Assembly (NCBI RefSeq): GCF_036237315.1
Contig: NZ_CP108356.1
Span: forward strand, 3,468,501-3,532,500
Length of the DNA stretch: 64,000 nucleotides
DNA from: Streptomyces sp. NBC_01351
GTDB taxonomy: Bacteria > Actinomycetota > Actinomycetes > Streptomycetales > Streptomycetaceae
Direction of reading: 5' to 3'
The position numbers and the translations under genes are program-made. Every line of letters starts with the position of its first letter. Within the stretch, counting starts at the first letter, position 1. Of this stretch, positions 46,809-55,506 are shown piece by piece. Below the pieces are notes generated by a model, which did no database searches, was not told the origin of the DNA, and worked only from the letters and a program-made list of their open reading frames with translations.

Positions 46809-47819
46809 CTATCCGGCGCGGTGCACCACCGCGTCGCAGAGCTCCTCCAGCGCCGACTTGGCGAAGCACTCGGGCAGCGGGGCGAGCGTGGCCCGCGCGT
46901 CCTCCGCGTACCGGATGGTGTCGCGGCGGGCCTGCTCCAGGGCGGGGTGCGCCCGCAGCCGGGTGAGGACCTCGGCGTGGCGGGCGTCGTCCGTGAGGTC
47001 GCCGTCCAGGAGGCGTACGAGTTCCAGGTCGGCCGGGTCGCCGCCCTCGGCCGCCATCTGCCGCAGCCGCAGTACGGGCAGCGTCGGGATGCCCTCGCGC
47101 AGGTCGGTGCCGGGGGTCTTGCCGGACTCGTGCGCGTCGGAGGCGATGTCGAGGACGTCGTCGGCGAGCTGGAAGGCGGTGCCGAGGCGCTCGCCGTACT
47201 GGGTCAGGATGTCGACGACGGACTCGTCGGCGCCGGACATCAGCGCGCCGAAGCGGCCGGAGACCGCGATGAGCGAGCCGGTCTTGCCGGCGATGACGTC
47301 GAGGTAGTGGGCGACGGGGTCGCGGCCGTCGCGCGGGCCGGCCGTCTCCAGGATCTGACCCGTCACCAGCCGCTCGAAGGCCTCGGCCTGGATGCGCACG
47401 GCCTCGGGGCCGAGGTCCGCCAGGATGTGCGAGGCACGGGCGAACAGGAAGTCACCCGTCAGGACGGCCACCGAGTTGCCCCAGCGGGTGTTGGCGCTGT
47501 CCACGCCGCGGCGCACGTCCGCCTCGTCCATGACGTCGTCGTGGTAGAGCGTGGCGAGGTGCGTGAGCTCCACCACGACGGCGGAGGGCACGATCCCGGG
47601 TGCGTACGGATCGCCGAAGCGGGAGGCGAGCATCACCAGCAGCGGCCGGAAACGCTTGCCTCCGGCACGCACGAGGTGCTGTGCGGCTTCGGTGATGAAG
47701 GGGACTTCGCTCTTGGTGGCTTCCAGCAGACCCGCCTCGACGGCGGCCAGTCCGGCCTGGACATCGGTCTCAAGAGCCTGGTCCCGCACGCTCAGTCCGA
47801 ACGGCCCGACGACGGTCAC
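46809..47819 (-). CDS. Polyprenyl diphosphate synthase (heptaprenyl-type, menaquinone side chain)
   Basis: A 336-residue trans-prenyltransferase. The first Asp-rich motif LYHDDVMDEADVRRG (Asp at about 94, 95 and 98) and the second, QLADDVLDIASD, bind the allylic substrate through magnesium. GGKRFRPLLV and GKTGSLIAVS are also conserved. It probably makes the C40-C45 chain of menaquinone. In the S. coelicolor order it lies close to the nuo genes, consistent with respiration. GTG start at 47819. Confidence 0.92.
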   Translation of the reverse strand: MTVVGPFGLSVRDQALETDVQAGLAAVEAGLLEATKSEVPFITEAAQHLVRAGGKRFRPLLVMLASRFGDPYAPGIVPSAVVVELTHLATLYHDDVMDEADVRRGVDSANTRWGNSVAVLTGDFLFARASHILADLGPEAVRIQAEAFERLVTGQILETAGPRDGRDPVAHYLDVIAGKTGSLIAVSGRFGALMSGADESVVDILTQYGERLGTAFQLADDVLDIASDAHESGKTPGTDLREGIPTLPVLRLRQMAAEGGDPADLELVRLLDGDLTDDARHAEVLTRLRAHPALEQARRDTIRYAEDARATLAPLPECFAKSALEELCDAVVHRAG

Positions 47820-48031
47820 GAGGGGTACTCCTGTCTGCTGACGATCACGCTGACGATCACCTGGATTGTCGATGTGTCGCTGCCATCACTCAACCCAGCG
47901 TATCGGGTCTGTTTTCGATCACCGAGAGCGCCTGTCCGGCCGCCACCCCCGCACTGTCCGTCCGTCACCCGCGCACTGTCCGAACCACCCCGGTATGTTC
48001 TTGAGGAGCCGAAACAACCGGAGAATACGTT

Positions 48032-49591
48032 TTGTCCAGAACTTCGACCGATATAGACGAGCCCGCGGATCCGGAGGCCGACCAGCCGCCGCCCGGCGAC
48101 GACCACGCCTTCCTCGGCCATCCCCGGGGCCTCGCCACGCTCTCCGGACTGGAGGTCTGGGAGCGCTTCTCGTTCCTGGGCATGCAGGCCATCCTCGTCC
48201 TCTACTTCGCGGACACGGTCGCCAACGGCGGCCTGGGGATGGACCCGGGCACCGCGGCCTCCGTCTCGGCGGCCTACGGGACCATGGTCTACCTCGTCTC
48301 CGTCGCGGGCGGGTGGCTCGCCGACCGCATCCTCGGTTCGTACCGGGCCGTGTTGTGGGGCGGCATCCTGATCGCCTGCGGCCACTACGCGATGGCCGTG
48401 CCGACCGCCGGCATGACCTGGGTGGGCCTCGGCCTGATCAGCGCGGGCACCGGCCTGCTCAAGCCGAACGTGGCCAGCATGGTCGGCAAGCTGTACCGGA
48501 CGGACGACGAGCGGCGCGACGCCGGCTTCGCCCTCTACTACATGGGCATCAACATCGGCGCCTTCGCCGGACCCCTGATCACCGGCTGGCTCGGCGAGCA
48601 CCAGGGCTGGCACTGGGGCTTCTCCGCCGCCGCCATCGGCATGACCGCGGGCCTGATCCAGTACGTGCTGGGCCGCCGCCACCTGGCCGGACGCGAGCAC
48701 TCGGCCACGTCTGTAAGTGAGGCTGCCGCGCTCGCGCCCGACGCGATGCGCTCCTCCCCCAGACTCCGTCCGGGGGGACCCCCTGTGATGAAGATCATTG
48801 GCAGCTGCCTCGCCTTCGCCGTGCTCGCCACCGCGCTGGCGCTCGCCGGCCGGCTCACGATGGACGGCTTCGTCGACCTGCTCACCCTCGTCTCGGTGAT
48901 CGCCCCGGTCGTCTACTTCGCGGTCATGTTCCGCAGCCCCCGGGTGACGGCCGAGGAGCGCGGGCGGCTGCGCCCGTACGTGGTCCTCTTCCTGGCCTCG
49001 GTGGCCTTCAACTTCATCCTCTTCCAGGCCTACTCGACGATGATGCTGCTGGCCTCGACCAACGCCCGCACCGAGATCCTCGGCTTCCACTTCCCCGCGA
49101 GCTGGTACGCCTCGGCGCTCGGCGCCTTCGAGGTGCTGCTCGCCCCCGTGGTCGCCGCGCTCTGGGTCCGGATGGGCACCCGCCAGCCGCACTCCTCGAA
49201 CAAGATTGCCATCGGGGTGATCCTGGGCGGCCTGTCCTTCCTGCTGATGATGATCCCGACCTCGGGGCACAGCGGGGACACGTACCAGATGGCCGCCTGG
49301 TGGATCGTCGGCTCGTACCTGCTGCTCGGTCTCGGCGACATCCTGCTGGAGACCTCGGGCATGTCGGCCACCACGAAGCTCGCCCCGAAGGCCTTCAGCA
49401 GCCAGACGATGGCCCTGTGGTTCCTCTCGCTGGCGCTGGCCAACGGCATCCAGGCGCAGGTGGTCAAGGTCTACGGCGAGGTGTCCAACCCCGTGTACTT
49501 CGGCGTCAACGGCGCCGTCGCGGTCGCCGTGGGCCTGGCCGTGATCGCACTCGCGCCGTGGCTGCGGCGCACGATGCACCCCGTCCACTGA
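48032..49591 (+). CDS. POT family oligopeptide:proton symporter, with an intergenic-type repeat inserted in frame
   Basis: A 519-residue peptide transporter of the PTR2/POT family. The ExxERFSF-type motif is in LEVWERFSFLGMQAILVLYF, GGWLADRILGSYRAVLWGG is motif A-like, and FALYYMGINIGAFAGPLITGWLGE, quoted as ALYYMGINIGAFAGP, is the PTR2 signature. The central cytoplasmic loop (about 225-250) contains RSSPRLRPGGPPVM, encoded by the palindrome CCCCCAGACTCCGTCCGGGG at 48756-48784. The same sequence occurs in the kinase flanks, so the loop was lengthened by a mobile or slippage-type repeat without breaking the frame. TTG start at 48032 after GGAGA. Confidence 0.92.
   Translation: MSRTSTDIDEPADPEADQPPPGDDHAFLGHPRGLATLSGLEVWERFSFLGMQAILVLYFADTVANGGLGMDPGTAASVSAAYGTMVYLVSVAGGWLADRILGSYRAVLWGGILIACGHYAMAVPTAGMTWVGLGLISAGTGLLKPNVASMVGKLYRTDDERRDAGFALYYMGINIGAFAGPLITGWLGEHQGWHWGFSAAAIGMTAGLIQYVLGRRHLAGREHSATSVSEAAALAPDAMRSSPRLRPGGPPVMKIIGSCLAFAVLATALALAGRLTMDGFVDLLTLVSVIAPVVYFAVMFRSPRVTAEERGRLRPYVVLFLASVAFNFILFQAYSTMMLLASTNARTEILGFHFPASWYASALGAFEVLLAPVVAALWVRMGTRQPHSSNKIAIGVILGGLSFLLMMIPTSGHSGDTYQMAAWWIVGSYLLLGLGDILLETSGMSATTKLAPKAFSSQTMALWFLSLALANGIQAQVVKVYGEVSNPVYFGVNGAVAVAVGLAVIALAPWLRRTMHPVH
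48753..48786. repeat. Interspersed palindrome inside the POT gene
   Basis: CTCCCCCAGACTCCGTCCGG continuing GGGGACCCCC matches the units at about 35876-35906 and 37537-37567 almost exactly. Here it is read as protein in frame. Confidence 0.9.
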
Positions 49592-49610
49592 GGCGATTGG
49601 CGACTGCCCC

Positions 49611-51623
49611 ATGATCATCCGCACCGAATTCCCGTACGCGACCACCCGCGAGGACGTCCGGATCCCGCTGCCCGACGGCGTCGAGCTGTACGCCCGGATC
49701 TGGCGCCCGGTCACGGACGAGCCGGTTCCGGCGCTGCTGGAGTACCTCCCGTACCGGCTCACCGACTGGACCGCGCCGCGCGACTGGCAGCGCCACCCCT
49801 GGTACGCGGGCCACGGCTACGCCTCCGTACGGGTGGACGTGCGCGGCCACGGGTGCAGCGGGGGCCGTCCCGGCGACGAGTACGACGCCCGTGAACTGGC
49901 CGACGGGGTCGCGGTGGTGGAGTGGCTCGCGGCGCAGCCGTGGTGCACGGGGTCGGTGGGGATGTTCGGGATCTCCTGGGGCGGCTTCAACTCCCTCCAG
50001 ATCGCGGCCCTGGCCCCCGAACCGCTGAAGGCGATCGTCACCGTCTGCTCGACGGACGACCGCTACGACAACGACGTGCACTACATGGGCGGCTCGGTGC
50101 TGGCCGTCGACATGCACGCGTGGGCGGCCACCATGCTGGCCTTCGCCTCCCGCCCGCCGGACCCGGAGTTCGTCGGCGACGGCTGGCGGCAGCAGTGGCT
50201 GGACCGGCTGGAATCGGTCGAACCCCTGATCCACACCTGGCTCTCCCACCAGACCCGCGACGCCTACTGGCGCCACGGCAGCGTCTGCGAGGACTACTCG
50301 GCGATCGGCGCGGCCGTCCTCGCGGTGGGCGGCTGGCACGACCCGTACCGGGACACGGTGCTGCGACTGGTCTCCGCCCTGCCCTCGTCGCGCGTGCGGG
50401 GCCTGATCGGGCCGTGGTCGCACCAGTACCCGGACCGGGGGCTCCCGCCGGGCCCGGCGATCGGCTTCCTCCAGGAGACCCTGCGCTGGTGGGACCACTG
50501 GCTGAAGGGCGCGGACAACGGCGTCATGGCCGAGCCGCTGCTGCGCTCCTGGATCAGCGACTCGCACCGGCCTGCCACGGTGTACGAGGAACTCCCCGGC
50601 CGCTGGGTCGGCGACCGCAGCTGGCCCTCGGCCTCCGTCGTCCCGGTGCCGTACGGGCTGCAGGGCGCGCCGGTGGTCGTGGCCTCACCGCAGCACACCG
50701 GGCTGGACGCGGGCCGGTTCTTCCCCTTCGGCAACGACGCCGACCTGCCGCCGGACCAGCGGGAGGAGGACGCGAAGTCGGCGTGCTTCGAATTCCCGGT
50801 GGCGGAGGGGCCCGACGGGGAGCCGGTCGAGATCCTGGGCCGGCCGTCGGTGACGGTCCGCCTGCGCCTGGACGTGCCGTACGGGCAGATCGTGGCCCGG
50901 CTGTGCGACGTCGCGCCCGACGGCTCCTCGACGCTGGTCACCCGGGGCGCGCTGAACCTCTCGGCCCGGCAGGGCCGGGACAGGGCGGTGCCGTGGCCCG
51001 TGGGCTCGTACGAGGACGTCACCTTCGAGCTGAACGGCATCGGGCACTCCTTCCCGCCCGGGCACCGCATCCGCCTCGCGCTCTCGTCCGCGTACTGGCC
51101 GTGGATCTGGCCGCGGGCCGGCTCCGAGGCGGGCTGGACCCTGGACCCGGCGGGCAGCCTCCTGACCCTCCCGGTGCGGACGGCGTCGCCGTTGGACGGC
51201 GGGATCGTCTTCGAGGCGCCGGAGCAGTCGGAGCCGCTGGGGGTGGTCTTCCCGGCGACGCTGGACGAACCGCGCCCGGAACGGCTGGTCGTACGGGACG
51301 TCGCACGCGGGGTGTGGCGGCTGGAGGTCGACCCCCGGTACGGGGGCACGCGGGTGTACCCGGACGGGCTGGAGTACGGCGAGGACGCGGTGGAGGAGTA
51401 CGAGATCGCCGACGGGGACCCGCTGTCGGCGCGGACGCGCTCGGAGTGGCGGATCCGGTTGCACCGGCCGGAGCTGGGCTGGGACGCGCGTGTCGAGACC
51501 CGGTCGGAGATCTCGTGCGACGAAGGCGGCTTCGTCACCTCGAACGAGGTGGTGTGCCGGGAGGGGGACGAGGTGGTCTTCCACCGCACGTGGGAACGCC
51601 GGCTGCCACGCGCGGCGGGCTAG
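49611..51623 (+). CDS. CocE/NonD (X-Pro dipeptidyl-peptidase S15-like) hydrolase
   Basis: A 670-residue protein. An N-terminal alpha/beta-hydrolase domain has the nucleophile Ser at about 122 in MFGISWGGF, an Asp probably in VGGWHDPYRD, and the His in GPWSHQYPDR. The oxyanion segment is near RIWRPVTDEPVPALLEYLPY, quoted as ALLEYLPYRLTDW. A C-terminal jelly-roll domain (from about 400) is typical of S15/CocE. Such enzymes cleave Xaa-Pro peptides, esters or acyl groups. There is no signal peptide, so it is cytosolic. It follows the POT gene by 19 bp on the same strand, so it may process imported peptides. Confidence 0.9.
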   Translation: MIIRTEFPYATTREDVRIPLPDGVELYARIWRPVTDEPVPALLEYLPYRLTDWTAPRDWQRHPWYAGHGYASVRVDVRGHGCSGGRPGDEYDARELADGVAVVEWLAAQPWCTGSVGMFGISWGGFNSLQIAALAPEPLKAIVTVCSTDDRYDNDVHYMGGSVLAVDMHAWAATMLAFASRPPDPEFVGDGWRQQWLDRLESVEPLIHTWLSHQTRDAYWRHGSVCEDYSAIGAAVLAVGGWHDPYRDTVLRLVSALPSSRVRGLIGPWSHQYPDRGLPPGPAIGFLQETLRWWDHWLKGADNGVMAEPLLRSWISDSHRPATVYEELPGRWVGDRSWPSASVVPVPYGLQGAPVVVASPQHTGLDAGRFFPFGNDADLPPDQREEDAKSACFEFPVAEGPDGEPVEILGRPSVTVRLRLDVPYGQIVARLCDVAPDGSSTLVTRGALNLSARQGRDRAVPWPVGSYEDVTFELNGIGHSFPPGHRIRLALSSAYWPWIWPRAGSEAGWTLDPAGSLLTLPVRTASPLDGGIVFEAPEQSEPLGVVFPATLDEPRPERLVVRDVARGVWRLEVDPRYGGTRVYPDGLEYGEDAVEEYEIADGDPLSARTRSEWRIRLHRPELGWDARVETRSEISCDEGGFVTSNEVVCREGDEVVFHRTWERRLPRAAG

Positions 51624-51642
51624 CCGGGCGCGGCGCCGCTGC

Positions 51643-51692
51643 CGGGGCTCCGCCCCAGACCCCGCTCCTCACACGCCGGAGGGGCTGGATTT
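51643..51692. repeat. Interspersed repeat unit downstream of the CocE gene
   Basis: CGGGGCTCCGCCCCAGACCC followed by CACACGCCGGAGGGGCTGGA is a variant of the kinase-flank unit that reads GGGGCTCCGCCCCAGACCCT ... CAAACGCCGGCGAGGCTGAA. It contains the GGGGC...GCCCC palindrome and probably terminates transcription toward the glycosyltransferase gene. Confidence 0.75.
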
Positions 51693-51721
51693 CACCGGCC
51701 GGCCCCTCCCGGCCCCCTCGG

Positions 51722-52849
51722 CTAGACGGAAGAGGCGACCAGGGCCTCCAACGCGGGGACCGTTTCGGCCGGGGTCGGCAGGGCTGCGTTCTCCGCCCGG
51801 AGGCGGGCGGCGGCCTCGCGCAGGGCCGGGTCGGCCGTGAGGCGGGTGAGGAGCGTGGCGTCGACCTCGTCGGAGGCGGAGCGCAGGGCGGCGCCGGTCT
51901 TGGTGAGGGCGTCGGCGTTGGTGAAGTGGTCGGCGCCCTGGGGGAGCAGGAGCTGGGGCAGTCCGGCCTGGAGGGCGGTGAGCAGGGTGCCGGAGCCGCC
52001 GTGGTGGATCAGCGCGTCGGAGGCGGTCAGCAGCTCGGCGAGCGGGACCCAGGGCAGCGGGCGGACGTTGTCCGGGAGGGTGCCGAGCGGGGTGAGGTCG
52101 GCGTCGCCGACGGCGAGCAGGAACTCGGCGTCCACCGACGCGGCCGCCTCAATCAGGCGGACTATGGCGCCGACGCCCTCCATCTCGGTGAGCACGGTGC
52201 CCAGGGTGACGGCGACGCGCGGGCGGGTCCCGCGGCGGAGCAGCTCGGCGGGGACGGTACCGCCGCCGTTGTAGGGGAGGTAGCGCATCCGCAGGCCGCC
52301 CGGGTCGCCGCCGAGCGAGGCGGGGACGATGTTCAGCGCGGTGGGCGCGGCGGGTCCTGCCACCCCGTACGTCTCGTACGCCTCGGTGAAGTTGGCGGCG
52401 AGTCGGGCGACCATGGCAAGGCCGGAGGTGACGCCGAAGTTCTGGATCACCGACGGGATCTTGAGCTTGGCCGCGACCAGCGGGGCGGAGGCCTGGAAGG
52501 AGTCGTAGACCAGCAGATCGGCGCCCCAGCTGTCGGCGACCTCCAGCAGGCCGTCCACGGTGGAGCGGGAGACGAGCGCGAAGACGCGGGCCGCCCTGTC
52601 GAGGATCTGGTCCGTGTTCATGTCGGGAGCGACGTAGCGCACCTCCTCGCCGGTGGACTGCTCGAACACGTCCCGGATGGTGCGGCCGTCGCCTATCTCG
52701 ACTATGGGAAAGCCGGCTTCGCGGAGCTGGTTCAGCGGCTGCGAACCCGCGAACAGCACCTCGTGGCCGGCGGCGCGCAGCGCCTGCGCGGTCGGGATCA
52801 TCGGGAAGAGGTGGCCGGCCGTCGCCGGGCCGGTGAAGAGGATGCGCAC
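51722..52849 (-). CDS. MGT/GT1-family glycosyltransferase
   Basis: A 375-residue GT-B glycosyltransferase of the antibiotic-type MGT family. The N-terminus ILFTGPATAGHLFPMIPTAQ is the acceptor-domain start. The donor-binding region has the PSPG-like stretch LIHHGGSGTLLTALQAGLPQ followed by LPQGADHFTNADAL. It would transfer a nucleotide sugar to a hydrophobic acceptor such as a macrolide. No polyketide or sugar-biosynthesis genes are near, so the acceptor is unknown; it may inactivate antibiotics. GTG at 52849 after AAGGGAG. Confidence 0.9.
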   Translation of the reverse strand: MRILFTGPATAGHLFPMIPTAQALRAAGHEVLFAGSQPLNQLREAGFPIVEIGDGRTIRDVFEQSTGEEVRYVAPDMNTDQILDRAARVFALVSRSTVDGLLEVADSWGADLLVYDSFQASAPLVAAKLKIPSVIQNFGVTSGLAMVARLAANFTEAYETYGVAGPAAPTALNIVPASLGGDPGGLRMRYLPYNGGGTVPAELLRRGTRPRVAVTLGTVLTEMEGVGAIVRLIEAAASVDAEFLLAVGDADLTPLGTLPDNVRPLPWVPLAELLTASDALIHHGGSGTLLTALQAGLPQLLLPQGADHFTNADALTKTGAALRSASDEVDATLLTRLTADPALREAAARLRAENAALPTPAETVPALEALVASSV

Positions 52850-53183
52850 GGGTGCTCCCTTGCCGTTGCACTGACGGTCGAGGACAAGCCGTGCGGGCCC
52901 GCCCCGGTTGCCCTCAGTGAACTGACGGGCTGGCAGGCGGTGTTCCCCTACGGGAAGCGATATCCGGACATTTTCGAGCGGCGCCCCGGGGTCCGGCCGG
53001 CGGTGGGAGATGGCCGAGGCCTCATCGCCCGGCGAGGGCCCGTACGGAGGGCCGTACGGAGGGCCGTACGGAGGGCCGTACGGAGGGCCCGCCACACAGG
53101 CGAAACCGCACCTGAACACGCCGCCACACCCCTGTCCGAAAAACGGCGGATGCGCGTGAGCGCCCCCCGCCCCCGCCCCCGCG
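52850..53183. other. Intergenic region with 12-bp tandem repeats
   Basis: A 334-bp gap between two minus-strand genes. Four exact copies of GTACGGAGGGCC lie at 53042-53089. The promoter of the glycosyltransferase gene must be in 52860-53030. No gene is convincing here. Confidence 0.6.
53042..53089. repeat. 12-bp tandem repeat, four exact copies
   Basis: GTACGGAGGGCC repeated four times. Each unit juxtaposes CCGTACGG, itself a palindrome, so every repeat can form or pair hairpins. Confidence 0.9.
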
Positions 53184-54002
53184 CTACGCGAACAGCCGCT
53201 CCAGGACCACCGCGATGCCGTCTTCCTCGTTCGACAGGGTGACCTCATCGGCGACAGCCACCAGCTCGCGGTGCGCGTTCGCCATCGCCACCCCCCGGGC
53301 GGCCCACGCGAACATCGGGATGTCGTTCGGCATGTCCCCGAACGCGATCGTCGACGCCGCCGGCACCCCCAGGACCGCCGCCGCCCGCGCCAGGCCGCTC
53401 GCCTTGTCGATGCCCGGCGGCTGGAGTTCCACCGTGTGCTCCCCCGCCATCGTGACGTTCACCAGGTCCCCGACCACCGCCCGCGCCACCCGCGTCAGTT
53501 CGTCGTCGTCCAGCTCCGGGTGCTGGAGCAGCACCTTGTTGATCGGCGCGGCCCACAGGTCGGCTCGCCGGCCCACCCGGACCGTCGGGAGGTGCGGGTG
53601 CCACATCCGGTAGCCCGGCCCCATCAGCATCTCGGCGTCCACGCCCTCCTGGTTGACCGCCGCGTACACCTCGCCGATCTCCGCCTCGATCTTCCCGAGG
53701 GCCACCTCGGCCAGGTCCCGGTCCATGGAGACGGAGTGCAGCAGGCTCCCGCGCGCCGCGTCGTACACCTGCGCGCCCTGCCCGCACACCGCGATCCCCG
53801 TGTAGCCGAGGCGGTCCAGGACGTGCCGGACCTGCGGGACGGGGCGGCCGGTGACGATGATGTGCTGGGCGCCGGCCGCGCGGGCGGTGGCGAGCGCTTC
53901 GTACGAGCGGGGGGAGACGGTGTCCCCGGCGCGCAGCAGAGTCCCGTCCAGGTCAGTGGCGATCAAGGCATAGGGAAGGGCCTGAGGCAGGGCGGAAGTC
54001 AC
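53184..54002 (-). CDS. Cof-type HAD superfamily phosphatase
   Basis: A 272-residue haloacid dehalogenase-family hydrolase of the Cof (type IIB cap) class. Motif I is IATDLDGTLLR (nucleophile Asp and acid Asp), motif II is IIVTGRP, the motif III lysine is in GIDKASGLARAA, and motif IV is IAFGDMPNDIPMF. Such enzymes dephosphorylate small sugar phosphates or cofactors such as FMN and pyridoxal phosphate. GTG 54002 is taken; a TTG at 54032 would add ten residues (SEGVRILGE). Confidence 0.9.
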   Translation of the reverse strand: MTSALPQALPYALIATDLDGTLLRAGDTVSPRSYEALATARAAGAQHIIVTGRPVPQVRHVLDRLGYTGIAVCGQGAQVYDAARGSLLHSVSMDRDLAEVALGKIEAEIGEVYAAVNQEGVDAEMLMGPGYRMWHPHLPTVRVGRRADLWAAPINKVLLQHPELDDDELTRVARAVVGDLVNVTMAGEHTVELQPPGIDKASGLARAAAVLGVPAASTIAFGDMPNDIPMFAWAARGVAMANAHRELVAVADEVTLSNEEDGIAVVLERLFA

Positions 54003-54143
54003 CTCGCCAAGGATACGGACCCCCTCGGACAAGTCCTACAAATAGTGCCCTAATCCGGCCTCCCGCAGGCCCCACCAGCCACGTAACGTGTCAACCAGCC
54101 TCCGGGACACCCCCGGACCGCGTCGAAAGCGAGGCAGCACCCC

Positions 54144-55367
54144 ATGCCCCAGCAGAGCCCCCTCGATCTCACCGAGGGCGACCCGTTCGGGCCGCACAAC
54201 CTCCCCTACGGCGTCTTCTCCACCGCCGGGGAGGACCGCCGCCGGATCGGCGTGCGGATCGGCGGGTACGTGCTCGACGCGGGGGCGGCGGCCGTCGCCC
54301 TCGGCTCTCCGTACGCCGGGCTGCTCGGGCAGTCCTCCCTGAACCAGCTGCTGGCCGCCGGCCGCACCGCCTGGCGCGACGTGCGCCGCGCGCTGACCGC
54401 CTGGGTCACCGACCCCGGCCACCGCCCGACCGTGGAGCCGCACCTGCTGCCGCTCGACGAGGTCACGCTGCACCTGCCGTACGAGGTCGCCGACTACGTC
54501 GACTTCTACGCGAGCGAGCACCACGCCACCAACGTCGGGAAGATGTTCCGGCCCGACGGGGACGCGCTGACCCCCAACTGGAAGCACCTGCCCATCGGTT
54601 ACCACGGCCGGTCCGGCACGATCGTGGTCTCCGGAACCGACGTCGTACGGCCCTCCGGGCAGCGCAAGGCGCCCACGGACCCGGCGCCCGTCTTCGGGCC
54701 GTCGGTCAAGCTCGACATCGAGGCCGAGGTCGGCTTCGTCGTCGGTGCCCCGTCCGAGCTGGGCTCGCCGGTGGCGCTGGGCGAGTTCGAGGACCACGTC
54801 TTCGGGCTGTTCCTGCTCAACGACTGGTCGGCGCGCGACGTCCAGGCCTGGGAGTACGTGCCGCTCGGCCCCTTCCTCGGCAAGTCCTTCGCGACGTCCG
54901 TCTCCGCCTGGGTGACCCCCCTGGAGGCCCTGGACGCGGCCCGAGTGACCCCGCCCGCGCGGGACTTCCCGCTGCTGCCCTACCTCGACGACGCGGACGC
55001 GGAGCGCCCCGGCGGCTTCGACCTGCGCATCACCGTCTCCATCAACGGGCAGGAGGTGGCGCAGCCGCCGTTCGCCTCCATGTACTGGACGGCCGCGCAG
55101 CAGCTCGCGCACATGACCGTCAACGGCGCCTCGCTGCGTACGGGTGACGTGTACGGCTCCGGCACCGTCAGCGGCCCCGAGGTCGGCCAGCGCGGTTCGC
55201 TGCTGGAGCTGACGTGGAACGGCCGCGACGCCATCGAGCTCGCCGACGGCAAGCGCACCTTCCTGGAGGACGGAGACACCGTCACCCTCACGGCCTGGGC
55301 CCCGGGCCCGGACGGCACCCGCGTCGGCCTCGGCGAGGTCACCGGCCGCATCGTGGGATCGCGGTAG
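54144..55367 (+). CDS. fahA: Fumarylacetoacetase
   Basis: A 407-residue fumarylacetoacetase that cleaves fumarylacetoacetate to fumarate and acetoacetate at the end of tyrosine breakdown. The N-terminal domain has PHNLPYGVFS. The metal-binding core has DYVDFYASEHHATNVGKMFR, quoted as VDFYASEHHATNVGKMFR, WKHLPIGYHGRSGTIVVSG, LDIEAEVGFVVG, FGLFLLNDWSARDVQAWEYVP, quoted as LLNDWSARDVQAWEYVP, and GPFLGKSFATSVS. All are fully conserved. It stands alone, starting at ATG 54144, and is followed by a strong hairpin. Confidence 0.96.
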   Translation: MPQQSPLDLTEGDPFGPHNLPYGVFSTAGEDRRRIGVRIGGYVLDAGAAAVALGSPYAGLLGQSSLNQLLAAGRTAWRDVRRALTAWVTDPGHRPTVEPHLLPLDEVTLHLPYEVADYVDFYASEHHATNVGKMFRPDGDALTPNWKHLPIGYHGRSGTIVVSGTDVVRPSGQRKAPTDPAPVFGPSVKLDIEAEVGFVVGAPSELGSPVALGEFEDHVFGLFLLNDWSARDVQAWEYVPLGPFLGKSFATSVSAWVTPLEALDAARVTPPARDFPLLPYLDDADAERPGGFDLRITVSINGQEVAQPPFASMYWTAAQQLAHMTVNGASLRTGDVYGSGTVSGPEVGQRGSLLELTWNGRDAIELADGKRTFLEDGDTVTLTAWAPGPDGTRVGLGEVTGRIVGSR

Positions 55368-55380
55368 TCCAGCCCTCGGT

Positions 55381-55414
55381 CGGCGGGGTGGCGGATCTTT
55401 CCGCCGCCCCGCCG
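55381..55414 (+). terminator. Terminator after fahA
   Basis: 15-bp stem CGGCGGGGTGGCGGA and TCCGCCGCCCCGCCG with one G:T and a TCTT loop, 14 bp after the stop codon. Confidence 0.85.
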
Positions 55415-55506
55415 AAACCGCAGGTCAGAGCCGCGCGGAAGTAACGTCCGGTGGCGCAACACTGCGGCAACACCACCGACGCCGGGCCGCCGGTACGTTC
55501 CCTGCC

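Noticed and set aside
51722..52849. Glycosyltransferase considered as part of an antibiotic cluster
   Set aside because: No polyketide, peptide-synthetase or deoxysugar genes lie within reach; the neighbours are primary-metabolism genes.
53042..53089. 12-bp repeats considered as CRISPR or iterons of an origin
   Set aside because: No spacers, no initiator gene, only four head-to-tail copies; simple slippage explains them.
49922..53242. A 1106-codon plus-strand frame across the CocE and glycosyltransferase genes
   Set aside because: Gly/Arg/Ala-rich shadow translation crossing two well-supported genes on opposite strands and the non-coding gap between them.
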